64,000 bases of DNA from CAVSUZ01 sp963834715 (GTDB lineage Bacteria > Pseudomonadota > Alphaproteobacteria > Acetobacterales > Acetobacteraceae). The notes below the pieces were generated by a model. That model saw nothing but the letters and a program-made list of their open reading frames with translations. It was not told the origin of the DNA and made no database searches. Of the stretch, positions 56,365 to 64,000 are shown one piece after another. Position 1 is the stretch's first letter. Each line of letters begins with the position of its first letter. Where the stretch lies: NCBI GenBank assembly GCA_963834715.1, contig CAWIDE010000035.1, forward strand, positions 130,716 through 194,715, read 5' to 3'. The position numbers and the translations under genes were made by a program.

Positions 56365-56384
56365 CCGGGATATTCTGTCCCGCC
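56365..56384 (+). other. attR: right attachment repeat
   Basis: Identical to 12355-12374 over 20 bp, same orientation. Flanking bases differ on each side. The joined host sequence would read ...ATFGPGYSVPP|GTAGAVISITTGG..., one open frame. Confidence 0.9.
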
Positions 56385-56532
56385 TGGCACCGCGGGCGCC
56401 GTGATCAGCATCACCACCGGTGGCAACGGCACGTGTAGTGAAACGATCACCTACAGCTATCCGGGCAACGCGAACCGCCCGGTGGTTCATGTGGCTGAAC
56501 ACGGACTCGCGGGTGGATCTCGCCCGCTGTAA
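56365..56532 (+). pseudogene. 3' half of the secreted-protein gene split by the island
   Basis: Continues the frame of 12071-12374 from the shared repeat: GYSVPPGTAGAVISITTGGN, CSETITYSYPGNANRPVVHV, then a TAA at 56530. The beta-rich, Thr/Gly-rich tail fits an exported protein. It has no start codon or promoter of its own now. Confidence 0.78.
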
Positions 56533-56614
56533 TTACTTAGGCTGTCTACGTGACATGCGATTATTCTAATTTTCTGTACCTGGCCCGACTCGGCGGACAG
56601 GCTATGCGCGCTCC

Positions 56615-57091
56615 ATGCTAGCCTCATTGATTCTGGTCGCATCTCTGCATTCATCAATCGGCGCAACCGTTTGGTGGCGAACGGAAGGCGCGGCAGTCAT
56701 CGAGCCGCCGACCAAAAACGAATGCTCCATGTACTTCTTCAATCAGACCCAGGCCGTCGTGCTTGACTTCAGCAAGTCAGGCCTGCAGCGGGTCCTGGCA
56801 AGCGACCCGGCTTGGGACGCTCTGCGCGCCGCTAGCTCGCGATCGGCAATTGTACAGATGCGGCATGCATACCAAGTGGACTACAGGCTCGTTGCGGCTG
56901 ACCAAAGTGGCACGCCGCTGGTCGAATTCCAGTTCCGGCAGCCCCCACCAACCCTGCGGGATATAGCAAGGGCCAAGCAGGTTGTCGTCTTGCTCGACCC
57001 TAAGCTACCAATGCTACAATATTCGCTCCCCGGCGGCAAAATGCGGCGACTGGCCCGCGCGCTACGACGCTGCCAGTCGGTCCTAAAGTAA
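56615..57091 (+). CDS. Exported protein of unknown function (158 aa)
   Basis: MLASLILVASLHSSIGATVW is a signal peptide. Then a beta-rich domain (SMYFFNQTQAVVLDFSKSGL; VQMRHAYQVDYRLVAADQSG; PLVEFQFRQPPPTLRDIARA) ending in a basic stretch. No family recognised. It lies 82 bp after the end of the split gene and converges on sdhB. Confidence 0.65.
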   Translation: MLASLILVASLHSSIGATVWWRTEGAAVIEPPTKNECSMYFFNQTQAVVLDFSKSGLQRVLASDPAWDALRAASSRSAIVQMRHAYQVDYRLVAADQSGTPLVEFQFRQPPPTLRDIARAKQVVVLLDPKLPMLQYSLPGGKMRRLARALRRCQSVLK

Positions 57092-57095
57092 GTCC

Positions 57096-57879
57096 TCACA
57101 CCCGCCTCTCAACTATAAGTTGCTTAATCGCCGCAATCGCTTTGGCCGGATTTAATCCCTTCGGACAGGTATCAGTACAATTCATGATGGTATGGCAGCG
57201 ATACAGCTTGAACGGATCCTCCAGCGCGTCCAACCGCGGGCCCGCGTATTCGTCCCGCGAGTCAGCGATCCATCGATAGGCCTGCAGCAGCACCGCCGGC
57301 CCGAGATAACGGTCGCCGTTCCACCAGTAGCTGGGACACGAGGTGCTACAGCAAAAACACAGGATGCATTCCCATAGCCCATCCAGCTTGGCCCGCTCTT
57401 CCTTGCTTTGAAGCCTCTCGGCATCAGGCGGCGCCGGTGTGTCCGCCTTCAGCCATGGGTCAATACTCCGAAGTTGTGCATAAATCTGCGTCAGGTCAGG
57501 CACCAGATCCTTGACCACCGCCATATGCGGCAGCGGATAAATCCTTACCGCGCCCTCCACTTCACTGATCGGCTTCAGGCAGGCCAGCGTGTTGCCGCCA
57601 TCAATATTCATCGCGCACGACCCGCAGATGCCCTCGCGGCACGACCGGCGGAACGTCAGTGTCGAATTCGATCTCGTTCTTGATCTTAATCAGCGCATCC
57701 AGGACCATCGGGCCACAGGCGTCCAGGTCGATTTCATACGTATCCGACCGCGGATTCTCGCCGGCATCAGGATCCCAGCGGTAGATCTTGAATTCCTTTG
57801 CGCGTTTCGCCCCAGCAGGAGCCTTGAACGCCCGGCCCTGCATGACCCGGCTGTTCCGGGGAAGAGTAAACTCCGCCAT
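57096..57879 (-). CDS. sdhB: Succinate dehydrogenase iron-sulfur subunit, one frameshift
   Basis: About 261 codons. N-part: FKIYRWDPDAGENPRSDTYE, CGPMVLDALIKIKNEIEFDT. Phase change near 57658 (one extra or two missing bases). Continuation CREGICGSCAMNIDGGNTLA is the [2Fe-2S] site; CILCFCCSTSCPSYWW and CHTIMNCTDTCPKGLNPAKA carry the [4Fe-4S] and [3Fe-4S] clusters. Complex II electron-transfer subunit. Both halves are fully conserved, so a sequencing error is likely. Confidence 0.93.
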
Positions 57880-57914
57880 TTTTCGCTATTCCTTGCAGCT
57901 CAGCTTGGCTGACC

Positions 57915-59727
57915 TCAATACACCCGCTTCTTCGGCGGAAACACCGATACCTCGTTCGTCAGCGTACGCATGCTCACCGGACGGTAGGCCAGCCGCACCT
58001 CACCGTTGTCATCACACCAAGCCAACGTGTGCCTCATCCAGTGCTGGTCATCTCGCTCCGGATAGTCATCATGCGCGTGCGCGCCGCGACTTTCTGTCCG
58101 GGCCTCTGCGCTGACCATTGTCGTCATGGCGTTGTCCATCAGGTTCTGCAATTCCAGCGCCTCCATCAGGTCGCTATTCCAGATCAGGCTGTGGTCAGAG
58201 ATTGCCATGTCGGCCAACCCGTCCCACACCCGGTGCATCTGTTTCACACCCTCACTGAGGCTCGCGCTGCTGCGGAAGACCGCCGCGTGCCCCTGCATCG
58301 TGCGCTGCATATCGAGCCTCAGATCGGCAACCCGGGTGCCGCCTCTTGCGTGGCGCACGCGGTCGAAACGGTCCAGCGAGGCCTCCCCCGCCCGCGCCGG
58401 TAATGGCGGTTGCCCCACATCGGACTTAATCACTTCGGCAGCGCGGTGCGCCGCGGACCGCCCGAATACGATCAGATCCAGCAGCGAGTTCGTCCCCAGC
58501 CGGTTGGCACCGTGCACTGAAACGCACGCGCACTCGCCAACCGCCATGAGCCCCGGCACGATCGCATCGGGATTTTCCTCGGTCGGGTTCAAAACCTCGC
58601 TGTGATAGTTGGTTGGAATCCCCCCCATGTTGTAATGCACGGTCGGCAGCACAGGGATCGGCTCCTTGGTCACGTCCACACCCGCGAAAATTCGTGCCGT
58701 CTCGGAAATGCCCGGCAGCCTCTCATGCAGGATTTCCGCCCCCAGGTGCTCCAGATGCAGTACCGATGTGGTCTTTTTGCGGCCCACATCCTCGTCCTTC
58801 GTTGATTTCGATCGTCATCGACCGTGAGACCACGTCACGGGATGCCAGGTCTTTCGCAGTCGGCGCATACCGCTCCATAAAGCGCTCGCCTTCGGAATTG
58901 GTCAGATAACCGCCCTCACCCCGTGCCCCTTCGGTTATCAGGCACCCGGCCGGAAAAATCCCCGTCGGATGAAACTGCACAAACTCCATGTCCTGGCACG
59001 GCAGCCCGGCTCGCAGCACCATTCCGTTACCGTCGCCCGTACATGTATGTGCTGACGTACAGGAGAGATACGCCCTGCCATAGCCGCCGGTGGCCATCAC
59101 TACCAGTTGCGATCGAAACCGATGGATTGAGCCGTCTTCCAGGCACCACGCGGTGACCCCCCGGCAAGCGCCATCTTCATCCATAATCAGATCCAGCGCA
59201 AAGTATTCGACGAAAAATTCTACGTCGTGCTTCAAACACTGTTGATACAACGTATGCAGGATCGCATGTCCCGTGCGGTCTGCCGCGGCGCACGCCCGCT
59301 GCGCGGGCGCCTTGCCGTACTCTACCATATGCCCACCGAACGGGCGCTGATAAATCCGTCCGTCTTCCGTCCGGCTGAACGGCACCCCGAAATGCTCGAG
59401 CTCGTACACCGCAGGAACCGCTTCCCGGCACATATACTCAATGGCGTCCTGATCCCCGAGCCAGTCCGAACCTTTCACCGTGTCATACATGTGCCAGCGC
59501 CAGTCATCCGGGCCCATGTTGCCCAATGAGGCGCCAATCCCGCCCTGCGCAGCAACCGTGTGACTGCGCGTTGGAAACACCTTGGTTATGCACGCGGTCT
59601 TCAGACCGGCTGCACCCATACCCAGCGTGGCGCGAAGTCCCGATCCTCCTGCTCCCACAATCACCACGTCGTAAGTGTGATCCAAAATGCTGTACGCGCC
59701 TTGTGAAGGCATCGTCATCGCGTCCAT
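57915..59727 (-). CDS. sdhA: Succinate dehydrogenase flavoprotein subunit, one frameshift
   Basis: About 604 codons. DVVIVGAGGSGLRATLGMGA (FAD), FPTRSHTVAAQGGIGASLGN with the His that binds FAD, FVQFHPTGIFPAGCLITEGA and RGEGGYLTNSEGERFMERYA (active site). The phase changes near 58790 (EINEGRG...), continuing HLEHLGAEILHERLPGISET, VHYNMGGIPTNYHSEVLNPT, SVHGANRLGTNSLLDLIVFG and the end VSVFPPKKRVY. Complete FAD-binding and capping domains. Again a probable sequencing indel in an otherwise normal core gene. Confidence 0.94.
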
Positions 59728-59737
59728 GGTGATCCTC

Positions 59738-60142
59738 CTACAGGCCCAGCCGGAGGACCGCGATGAAACAGAACAGGGCCAGCACGATCGAGAGCCCGCG
59801 AATAAACAACAGCGACGTCAGGCGGGCGACTTCGTTATGAACGTAGTCCTCGATCGAAGCCCGCAATCCCATCTCCATGTGCCAGAATGTCGCAATGATC
59901 AGGCACAGCATCAGCACCAATGGCACCGGAGCATGCAGCCACGCGATCACGTCCGCGCGCGTGGCGCCCTCCAACCTGATCGCCGAGGCAATGAACCACA
60001 GCGACAGCGGAATCAGCGCGATGCCCGTCAAACGTTCCACCCACCACGTGCCGGATCCCGCCCGCGCTGCGCCAAGCCCGCGCACCCGCCCGAGCTGAGA
60101 CCGCAGGATTTCGACGTCCAGACTCTTCTCGACGTTTGGCAT
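59738..60142 (-). CDS. sdhD: Succinate dehydrogenase membrane anchor subunit D
   Basis: 134 aa from the ATG at 60142, overlapping the sdhC stop as TGATG. TM helices: ALIPLSLWFIASAIRLEG, PVPLVLMLCLIIATFWHMEM, LSIVLALFCFIAVLRLGL. His in TFWHMEMGLRASIEDYVHNE fits haem b or quinone-site roles. Membrane anchor of complex II. Confidence 0.9.
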   Translation of the reverse strand: MPNVEKSLDVEILRSQLGRVRGLGAARAGSGTWWVERLTGIALIPLSLWFIASAIRLEGATRADVIAWLHAPVPLVLMLCLIIATFWHMEMGLRASIEDYVHNEVARLTSLLFIRGLSIVLALFCFIAVLRLGL

Positions 60143-60573
60143 CACCACACCACCAATCCAACAATCCATACGATCAACGTCAACGCCGCTGTCGCAGCCA
60201 GCACCAGCAACGCCGTAAGGCGATAAACCCGATTATCGAAGCCATATCCGGCATCCCACACTAGGTGGCGGATACCCAAAAACAGATGGAAAATCAGGGT
60301 CAGCGACCAACCGAGCAGTATCAGCACGCCAAACCAGGAGGCGAGGAAGCTCTGCACGGTCGCAAACCCCTGGTCGGACGTAGCGGCGGCCACCAGCCAC
60401 CACGTTAGCATCAGCGTACCCACCGATACCGCAATGCCCGTGGCCCGATGGCTGATCGACAGCGCCATGCTGATCGGCCAACGGTAGATCTGTAAGTGCG
60501 GCGATAAGGGCCGCCGCACCAGTTTGCCCTCGGTGTTGCGGCCCACCATCAAAGCATCGCGAACGTCTCTCAC
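60142..60573 (-). CDS. sdhC: Succinate dehydrogenase cytochrome b556 subunit
   Basis: 143 aa from the GTG at 60573 with GAGGGA upstream; an ATG at 60549 (MVGRNTEG) is the alternative. RRPLSPHLQIYRWPISMALS, ISHRATGIAVSVGTLMLTWW is the SdhC signature; the haem ligand His is in LIFHLFLGIRHLVWDAGYGF. Three TM helices. First gene of sdhCDAB. Confidence 0.93.
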   Translation of the reverse strand: MRDVRDALMVGRNTEGKLVRRPLSPHLQIYRWPISMALSISHRATGIAVSVGTLMLTWWLVAAATSDQGFATVQSFLASWFGVLILLGWSLTLIFHLFLGIRHLVWDAGYGFDNRVYRLTALLVLAATAALTLIVWIVGLVVW

Positions 60574-60641
60574 GTCAGTCCCTCATCTGATCGTTCGATA
60601 TCGAGCGATTGCGCTTGATTTAATCGCCCAAACAGCAGGGG

Positions 60642-61139
60642 TCAATCTAAGCGCAAGCGCGGGTCAGCTCCCAGACCTGCGCGCACCTGCTCCAGCACCC
60701 GACGCATATCCTTGCCAACCCGCGCAGGCGCCTCCTCCCACGAAACCAGGGCAAACCGGTCGAATTCCGGTAGCACCGCCCCATAGCGCGTGGTGAAGGT
60801 GGATCCGCAACGAAGTTCTCCCGGATCGGGGAATTGATTGACTGGCCAGACGAACAGCGCAAGATCCTTTCCAGGTCGGTATCGTAACAACCCGAGTTCC
60901 ACAAGGTCCGTCGGCGAAACTGCCAGGCCGGTCTCCTCGGCCAATTCGCGGACTGCCGCTGCGCGCCAGTCCTCTCCTGGATCCGCCATCCCCTTGGGAA
61001 TGTCCCATCGCGGCGATCCCGTCGCGTGCCCCAGCAGCAGCCGCGCGCCATCAGTCACGATGACCCCGCATGTCACGGCCCGCGGCAACCGGGGGCGTCC
61101 GGCGCCCGTTGACGAGCTTTCATCCAAGGAGCCGTTCAT
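60642..61139 (-). CDS. Nudix hydrolase
   Basis: 165 aa from the ATG at 61139 (a TTG at 61148 is also possible). Nudix box GMADPGEDWRAAAVRELAEE TGL fits GX5EX7REUXEEXGU. WDIPKG before it and the substrate-side GLLRYRPGKDLALFVWPV suggest a (di)nucleoside polyphosphate or 8-oxo-dGTP-type hydrolase. Its start codon overlaps, on the opposite strand, the start codon of the 76-aa gene at 61138. Confidence 0.85.
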   Translation of the reverse strand: MNGSLDESSSTGAGRPRLPRAVTCGVIVTDGARLLLGHATGSPRWDIPKGMADPGEDWRAAAVRELAEETGLAVSPTDLVELGLLRYRPGKDLALFVWPVNQFPDPGELRCGSTFTTRYGAVLPEFDRFALVSWEEAPARVGKDMRRVLEQVRAGLGADPRLRLD

Positions 61140-61368
61140 GAGTTCCAAAAAGAGCCCGGGTACAGAACGATTTGGCGGTCCTGGAAGCAGTCACCAGGAC
61201 CGCACACAGCCTGAGGCTGTGGACCAGCTCACCGGCCACAAAGGCGGCAGCACGCCCGCGAATGATCCGCCGGTCCCGGGCGAACCCACCAATCCTGATC
61301 GTAGCCGGGTCTCTGGTGGGGGCGGTGAAAAGGACCGCCACCATCGGCATACCCCGGAACGGAGTTGA
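61138..61368 (+). CDS. Small disordered hydrophilic protein (76 aa)
   Basis: ATG at 61138 preceded by CAAGGAGCCGTTC, a good ribosome-binding site. Low-complexity composition rich in Gly, Pro, Ser, His and Arg (MSSKKSPGTERFGGPGSSHQ; NDPPVPGEPTNPDRSRVSGG). No domain. It is divergent from the Nudix gene with overlapping start codons and converges on pssA. Confidence 0.55.
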   Translation: MSSKKSPGTERFGGPGSSHQDRTQPEAVDQLTGHKGGSTPANDPPVPGEPTNPDRSRVSGGGGEKDRHHRHTPERS

Positions 61369-61373
61369 CCGGC

Positions 61374-62240
61374 TTATTCGCTCTCCTCTTCGGCTTCCGC
61401 CTCGCGCTTCAGGCGGTGAAAGCTACGCACGCTGAACGGTAGCATCCCGAGGTAAATCGCGCCCGCAGCAGCCAGCGCTGCCCATGGCTCGGCGACCAGC
61501 ACCGCGGCGTACAGCCCGACGCCGAGCATCAGGGTCAGCACATACTCCGCCGGCACTTTGAAATTCTTAAAGCTCCATACTGGCAAGGTGGAGACGCACA
61601 ACAGCGCCGTTCCCACCAGCATTAACGAGCAGAAAATCGGATTCTGCGCCACCGCGACCAGCCAGGGTACGTCCAGTGCGTTCGCCTCCAGCCCGATGAA
61701 CAATGGGAACAACGCCACACCAGCGCCGGCCGGCGCGGGGACACCGGTGAAGAAATTGTAGGCGTAGGCTGGACCCGGTCCTGCTTCCAGAGAGGCGTTG
61801 AAGCGCGCGAGCCGCAGCGCCATGCATACGGCGAACAGGAGGCACGGGATGAACCCTACGCCATCGAGCCATTCCAGCGACCAAAGATAAATGACCAGCG
61901 CAGGTGCCACGCCGAAGCATAGAAAGTCGGTCAGGCTGTCGAACTCAGCTCCGAATCGGGAGGTGCCTTTCAGGAGCCGCGCGATCCGCCCATCGATCCC
62001 GTCGATGCATCCCGCGACCACAATAGCGACCGCTGCGGGTCCGAAATGCCCGGACAGTGCAAACCGGATCGACGTCAGCCCGGCGCACAACCCGACCAGC
62101 GTAAGGAGATTGGGGATCAACCGATTGAATGATGGCCCCTTAAACCGCGGCCTGACCCGCTGGCGTCGAAGACGGCGCAGCCTCTTGATCGGGGATACCC
62201 GGGACATCGGCCCGTCCCGCTCCCACAGCGGCACCGTCAT
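61374..62240 (-). CDS. pssA: CDP-diacylglycerol-serine O-phosphatidyltransferase
   Basis: 288 aa. CDP-alcohol phosphatidyltransferase motif in DGIDGRIARLLKGTSRFGAE followed by FDSLTD (DGx2ARx8Gx3Dx3D, about residues 80-102). Eight hydrophobic segments, basic N-terminus (IKRLRRLRRQRVRPRFKG). Makes phosphatidylserine, the substrate of the overlapping psd gene; the pair supplies phosphatidylethanolamine. Confidence 0.93.
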   Translation of the reverse strand: MTVPLWERDGPMSRVSPIKRLRRLRRQRVRPRFKGPSFNRLIPNLLTLVGLCAGLTSIRFALSGHFGPAAVAIVVAGCIDGIDGRIARLLKGTSRFGAEFDSLTDFLCFGVAPALVIYLWSLEWLDGVGFIPCLLFAVCMALRLARFNASLEAGPGPAYAYNFFTGVPAPAGAGVALFPLFIGLEANALDVPWLVAVAQNPIFCSLMLVGTALLCVSTLPVWSFKNFKVPAEYVLTLMLGVGLYAAVLVAEPWAALAAAGAIYLGMLPFSVRSFHRLKREAEAEEESE

Positions 62241-62911
62241 GAGACTGCCAGATCCGCGATGACCGTTTCTCCCCCGATCATCGTCTGCCCCTCCGCCACG
62301 AGCGGCCGGATGCCCTCCGGGAGGTAAAGGTCGCTCCGGCTACCAAATCTGATGATGCCGAACCTGTTCCCCGCACGCACGACATCCCCCTCCCGCAAGT
62401 CGCACAGAATACGCCGAGCTACCAAGCCCGCTACCTGCACCACCGCGACGTCTCGCCCGTCTGGCATCCGGATCGCGATGGCATTGCGCTCGTTTTCGTC
62501 GCTCGCCCTGTCCAAGCTCGCATTAAGAAACGTGCCATGCCGGTAAGCGATGCGCGTTACCGTTCCGTCCGCCGGTACGCGGTTCACGTGAACATCGAAC
62601 AGCGACAGAAATATCCCGACACGCCATCGTGTGCTGGGGCCCAAGCCAAGCTCCAGCGGCGGTACCGCGGGAGCCACTGACACCACTTTCCCGTCCGCCG
62701 GTGCCAGTAGTAACCCGGGCCTGCCTGGCGCGACCCGTTCCGGATCCCGGAAGAAATAAAGGCAGAAGAGAACGAACAACCCGGCCAGCCAGGCCAGCCA
62801 GTGCGCGATCGCCAAGCCGATAACGCAAACAACGATGCCGCCGATAACGAAAGGCATGCCCGCCCGGTGCGGAGGGGCGAACACAAGGCGCAGTGTGTCG
62901 GCGGCAGCCAT
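62237..62911 (-). CDS. psd: Phosphatidylserine decarboxylase proenzyme
   Basis: 224 aa, the short psd type. Two N-terminal TM helices (MPFVIGGIVVCVIGLAIAHW), LLLAPADGKVVSVAPAVPPL, IFLSLFDVHVNRVPADGTVT with conserved His, and the self-cleavage site in IIRFGSRSDLYLPEG (Gly-Ser, Ser becoming pyruvoyl). Overlaps pssA by 4 bp. Confidence 0.94.
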   Translation of the reverse strand: MAAADTLRLVFAPPHRAGMPFVIGGIVVCVIGLAIAHWLAWLAGLFVLFCLYFFRDPERVAPGRPGLLLAPADGKVVSVAPAVPPLELGLGPSTRWRVGIFLSLFDVHVNRVPADGTVTRIAYRHGTFLNASLDRASDENERNAIAIRMPDGRDVAVVQVAGLVARRILCDLREGDVVRAGNRFGIIRFGSRSDLYLPEGIRPLVAEGQTMIGGETVIADLAVS

Positions 62912-62962
62912 TTGCGGCGCTTATGGCGACAGAGGTCTATCTCGGCAATACAGGACCAAATC

Positions 62963-63934
62963 TTACCGCTTGGGCGGAACCGCAAACACCTGTCCCGGGT
63001 AGATCAGGTTGGGGTCGCGAATCTCTCCGATATTCGCGGCATAAATCACGGTGTACCGCATGCCCTGACCGTAGGCGGCCCGCGCGATCCGCCATAGCGA
63101 TTGGCCCGGCTGTACGATAACGCTACCGGACGCAAAACCTGTCTCGGGCACCACTTCTCGGTTGAACGGCAACTCAATCCTTGCCATCACCCTTCCGCCC
63201 GCCCCAAGCTGATCGACGCGCAGACGATGCATTCCAGGCGGCACCGCGCTCGCGGCGCTGAGCGTCCAGCCACCATCGCTGCCGGAGACGGCCTGTCCGA
63301 TTGCCTTGTTGTCCACATACAAACGGACGCTCGCCCCTGGTGGGGCTCGTCCGCTGAATTGGATCTGTCCCGACCGGCCGTACTCCAGGGCCTGCAGCGC
63401 GAGCCGATTACCTAACTTTCCAGCGGGCGCCTGCAGGACGGTGGGTGGGTGGCTCGGTGCCGTGAGGATTGCCAGCGGGGCAGGTCCCGGATGAGCAGGA
63501 ATGGAGACCAGCACTAAATCGGGCCCGGCTTTTCCATCCGGTCCGGCAACCGTCAGTGCCCCTGCCCCGGATGGCAATCGCGACGCTGGAGTCACAACCC
63601 AAGTACCGTCGGCTCCAACGCGGGCGCGCCCGATGATCTGGTTGCCCTCCTGCACCGTAACTTCAGTGCCCGGAGCCGCCCTGCCCGCAATAACCGCTTC
63701 GCCCTGCGGCGTGATCCGGACTACGTCAAACCGCGGCGCCGTCGCAGCCGATGATGGCAGCTGAGGTGAAGGACTGACCGGAGACGGTAGTACCGGATTC
63801 GGCGCTCCCGTAATCGGTGCCTCTGGCAGCAGCGTCGGGCGCAGAATAGCCGCTGCCGTCCCAACGGCAATCACCCCTACCGCTCCCGCTGCGATCCATC
63901 CAGCAGGAGTTGATTTTGGTGTTGGTGGCGGCAT
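62963..63934 (-). CDS. LysM-domain membrane/periplasmic protein
   Basis: 323 aa from the ATG at 63934 (an upstream start at 63964 is possible). One N-terminal TM (GWIAAGAVGVIAVGTAAAIL), a Pro-rich linker, two Ig-like repeats (VVRITPQGEAVIAGRAAPGT; IQFSGRAPPGASVRLYVDNK) and a C-terminal LysM (VIVQPGQSLWRIARAAYGQG, YAANIGEIRDPNLIYPGQVF). Peptidoglycan-binding envelope protein, typical of alphaproteobacteria. Lies 52 bp upstream of psd in the same direction. Confidence 0.85.
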   Translation of the reverse strand: MPPPTPKSTPAGWIAAGAVGVIAVGTAAAILRPTLLPEAPITGAPNPVLPSPVSPSPQLPSSAATAPRFDVVRITPQGEAVIAGRAAPGTEVTVQEGNQIIGRARVGADGTWVVTPASRLPSGAGALTVAGPDGKAGPDLVLVSIPAHPGPAPLAILTAPSHPPTVLQAPAGKLGNRLALQALEYGRSGQIQFSGRAPPGASVRLYVDNKAIGQAVSGSDGGWTLSAASAVPPGMHRLRVDQLGAGGRVMARIELPFNREVVPETGFASGSVIVQPGQSLWRIARAAYGQGMRYTVIYAANIGEIRDPNLIYPGQVFAVPPKR

Positions 63935-64000
63935 TGTCTCAGCCACGATCCAAACTGCCAACAACCATACATGCGGCGTTGCTGTTATGCAAGGGATGGG
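63935..64000. other. Window edge, no gene
   Basis: 66 bp upstream of the LysM gene; presumably holds its promoter, but nothing can be assigned. Confidence 0.3.

Noticed and set aside
12355..56384. tRNA gene as the integration site
   Set aside because: Neither end shows a cloverleaf-compatible sequence; the repeat lies inside a protein-coding frame that is restored on joining.

Overview
The window looks like high-GC alphaproteobacterial chromosome, most likely Acetobacteraceae/Rhodospirillales. The basis is gene content and order: sdhCDAB, zapE, mdh, sucC, sucD, sucA, sucB, lpdA in one orientation is the classical alphaproteobacterial TCA cluster, with psd, pssA and a Nudix gene next to sdh. 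No rRNA, tRNA or CRISPR array was seen.

Layout. (1) 1-12.35 kb, core: lpdA (runs off the left edge), sucB, sucA, a DUF2852 membrane protein, a TetR regulator, sucD, sucC and mdh on the minus strand, then an amidohydrolase (+), zapE (-) and a 2OG-Fe(II) oxygenase (+). (2) 12.355-56.384 kb: a roughly 44-kb integrated element. It splits one small secreted-protein gene and is bounded by a 20-bp direct repeat (attL/attR). The two halves of the host gene join in frame across that repeat. A P4-type tyrosine integrase lies next to attR, with an excisionase-like HTH gene and an overlapping minus-strand operon of replication-type genes (toprim, primase, DUF3631 ATPase, DUF5681). (3) 56.385-64 kb, core resumes: sdhB, sdhA, sdhD, sdhC, Nudix, pssA, psd and a LysM protein.

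Inside the element, 12.4-14.4 kb and 26.1-28.5 kb hold decayed relatives of the element's own operon, so it appears to have grown by repeated insertion. The cargo (about 16-47 kb) is mostly exported or periplasmic: a di-heme cytochrome c peroxidase-like protein, a DUF4142 protein with an internal 81-residue duplication, GH63-type glycoside hydrolase plus outer-membrane barrel (present twice in 4.4-kb direct repeats flanking 17 kb), a trypsin-like protease, a GspC-like protein, a cytochrome c / PQQ-dehydrogenase / SMP-30-like propeller cluster, an MFS transporter, several lipoproteins, and a sulfatase with its own formylglycine-generating enzyme (FGE). I infer a cell-envelope oxidation and sulfated-glycan or sulfate-ester function; no substrate can be named. 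Remnants or copies of IS110, ISAzo13, an rve-type transposase and a complete IS1634-like element mark rearrangement.

Caution: single-base frameshifts interrupt many genes, including genes normally needed for growth (sucA, sdhA, sdhB) and the integrase. A substantial fraction are therefore probably sequence or assembly errors, and 'frameshifted' below does not by itself mean 'dead'.
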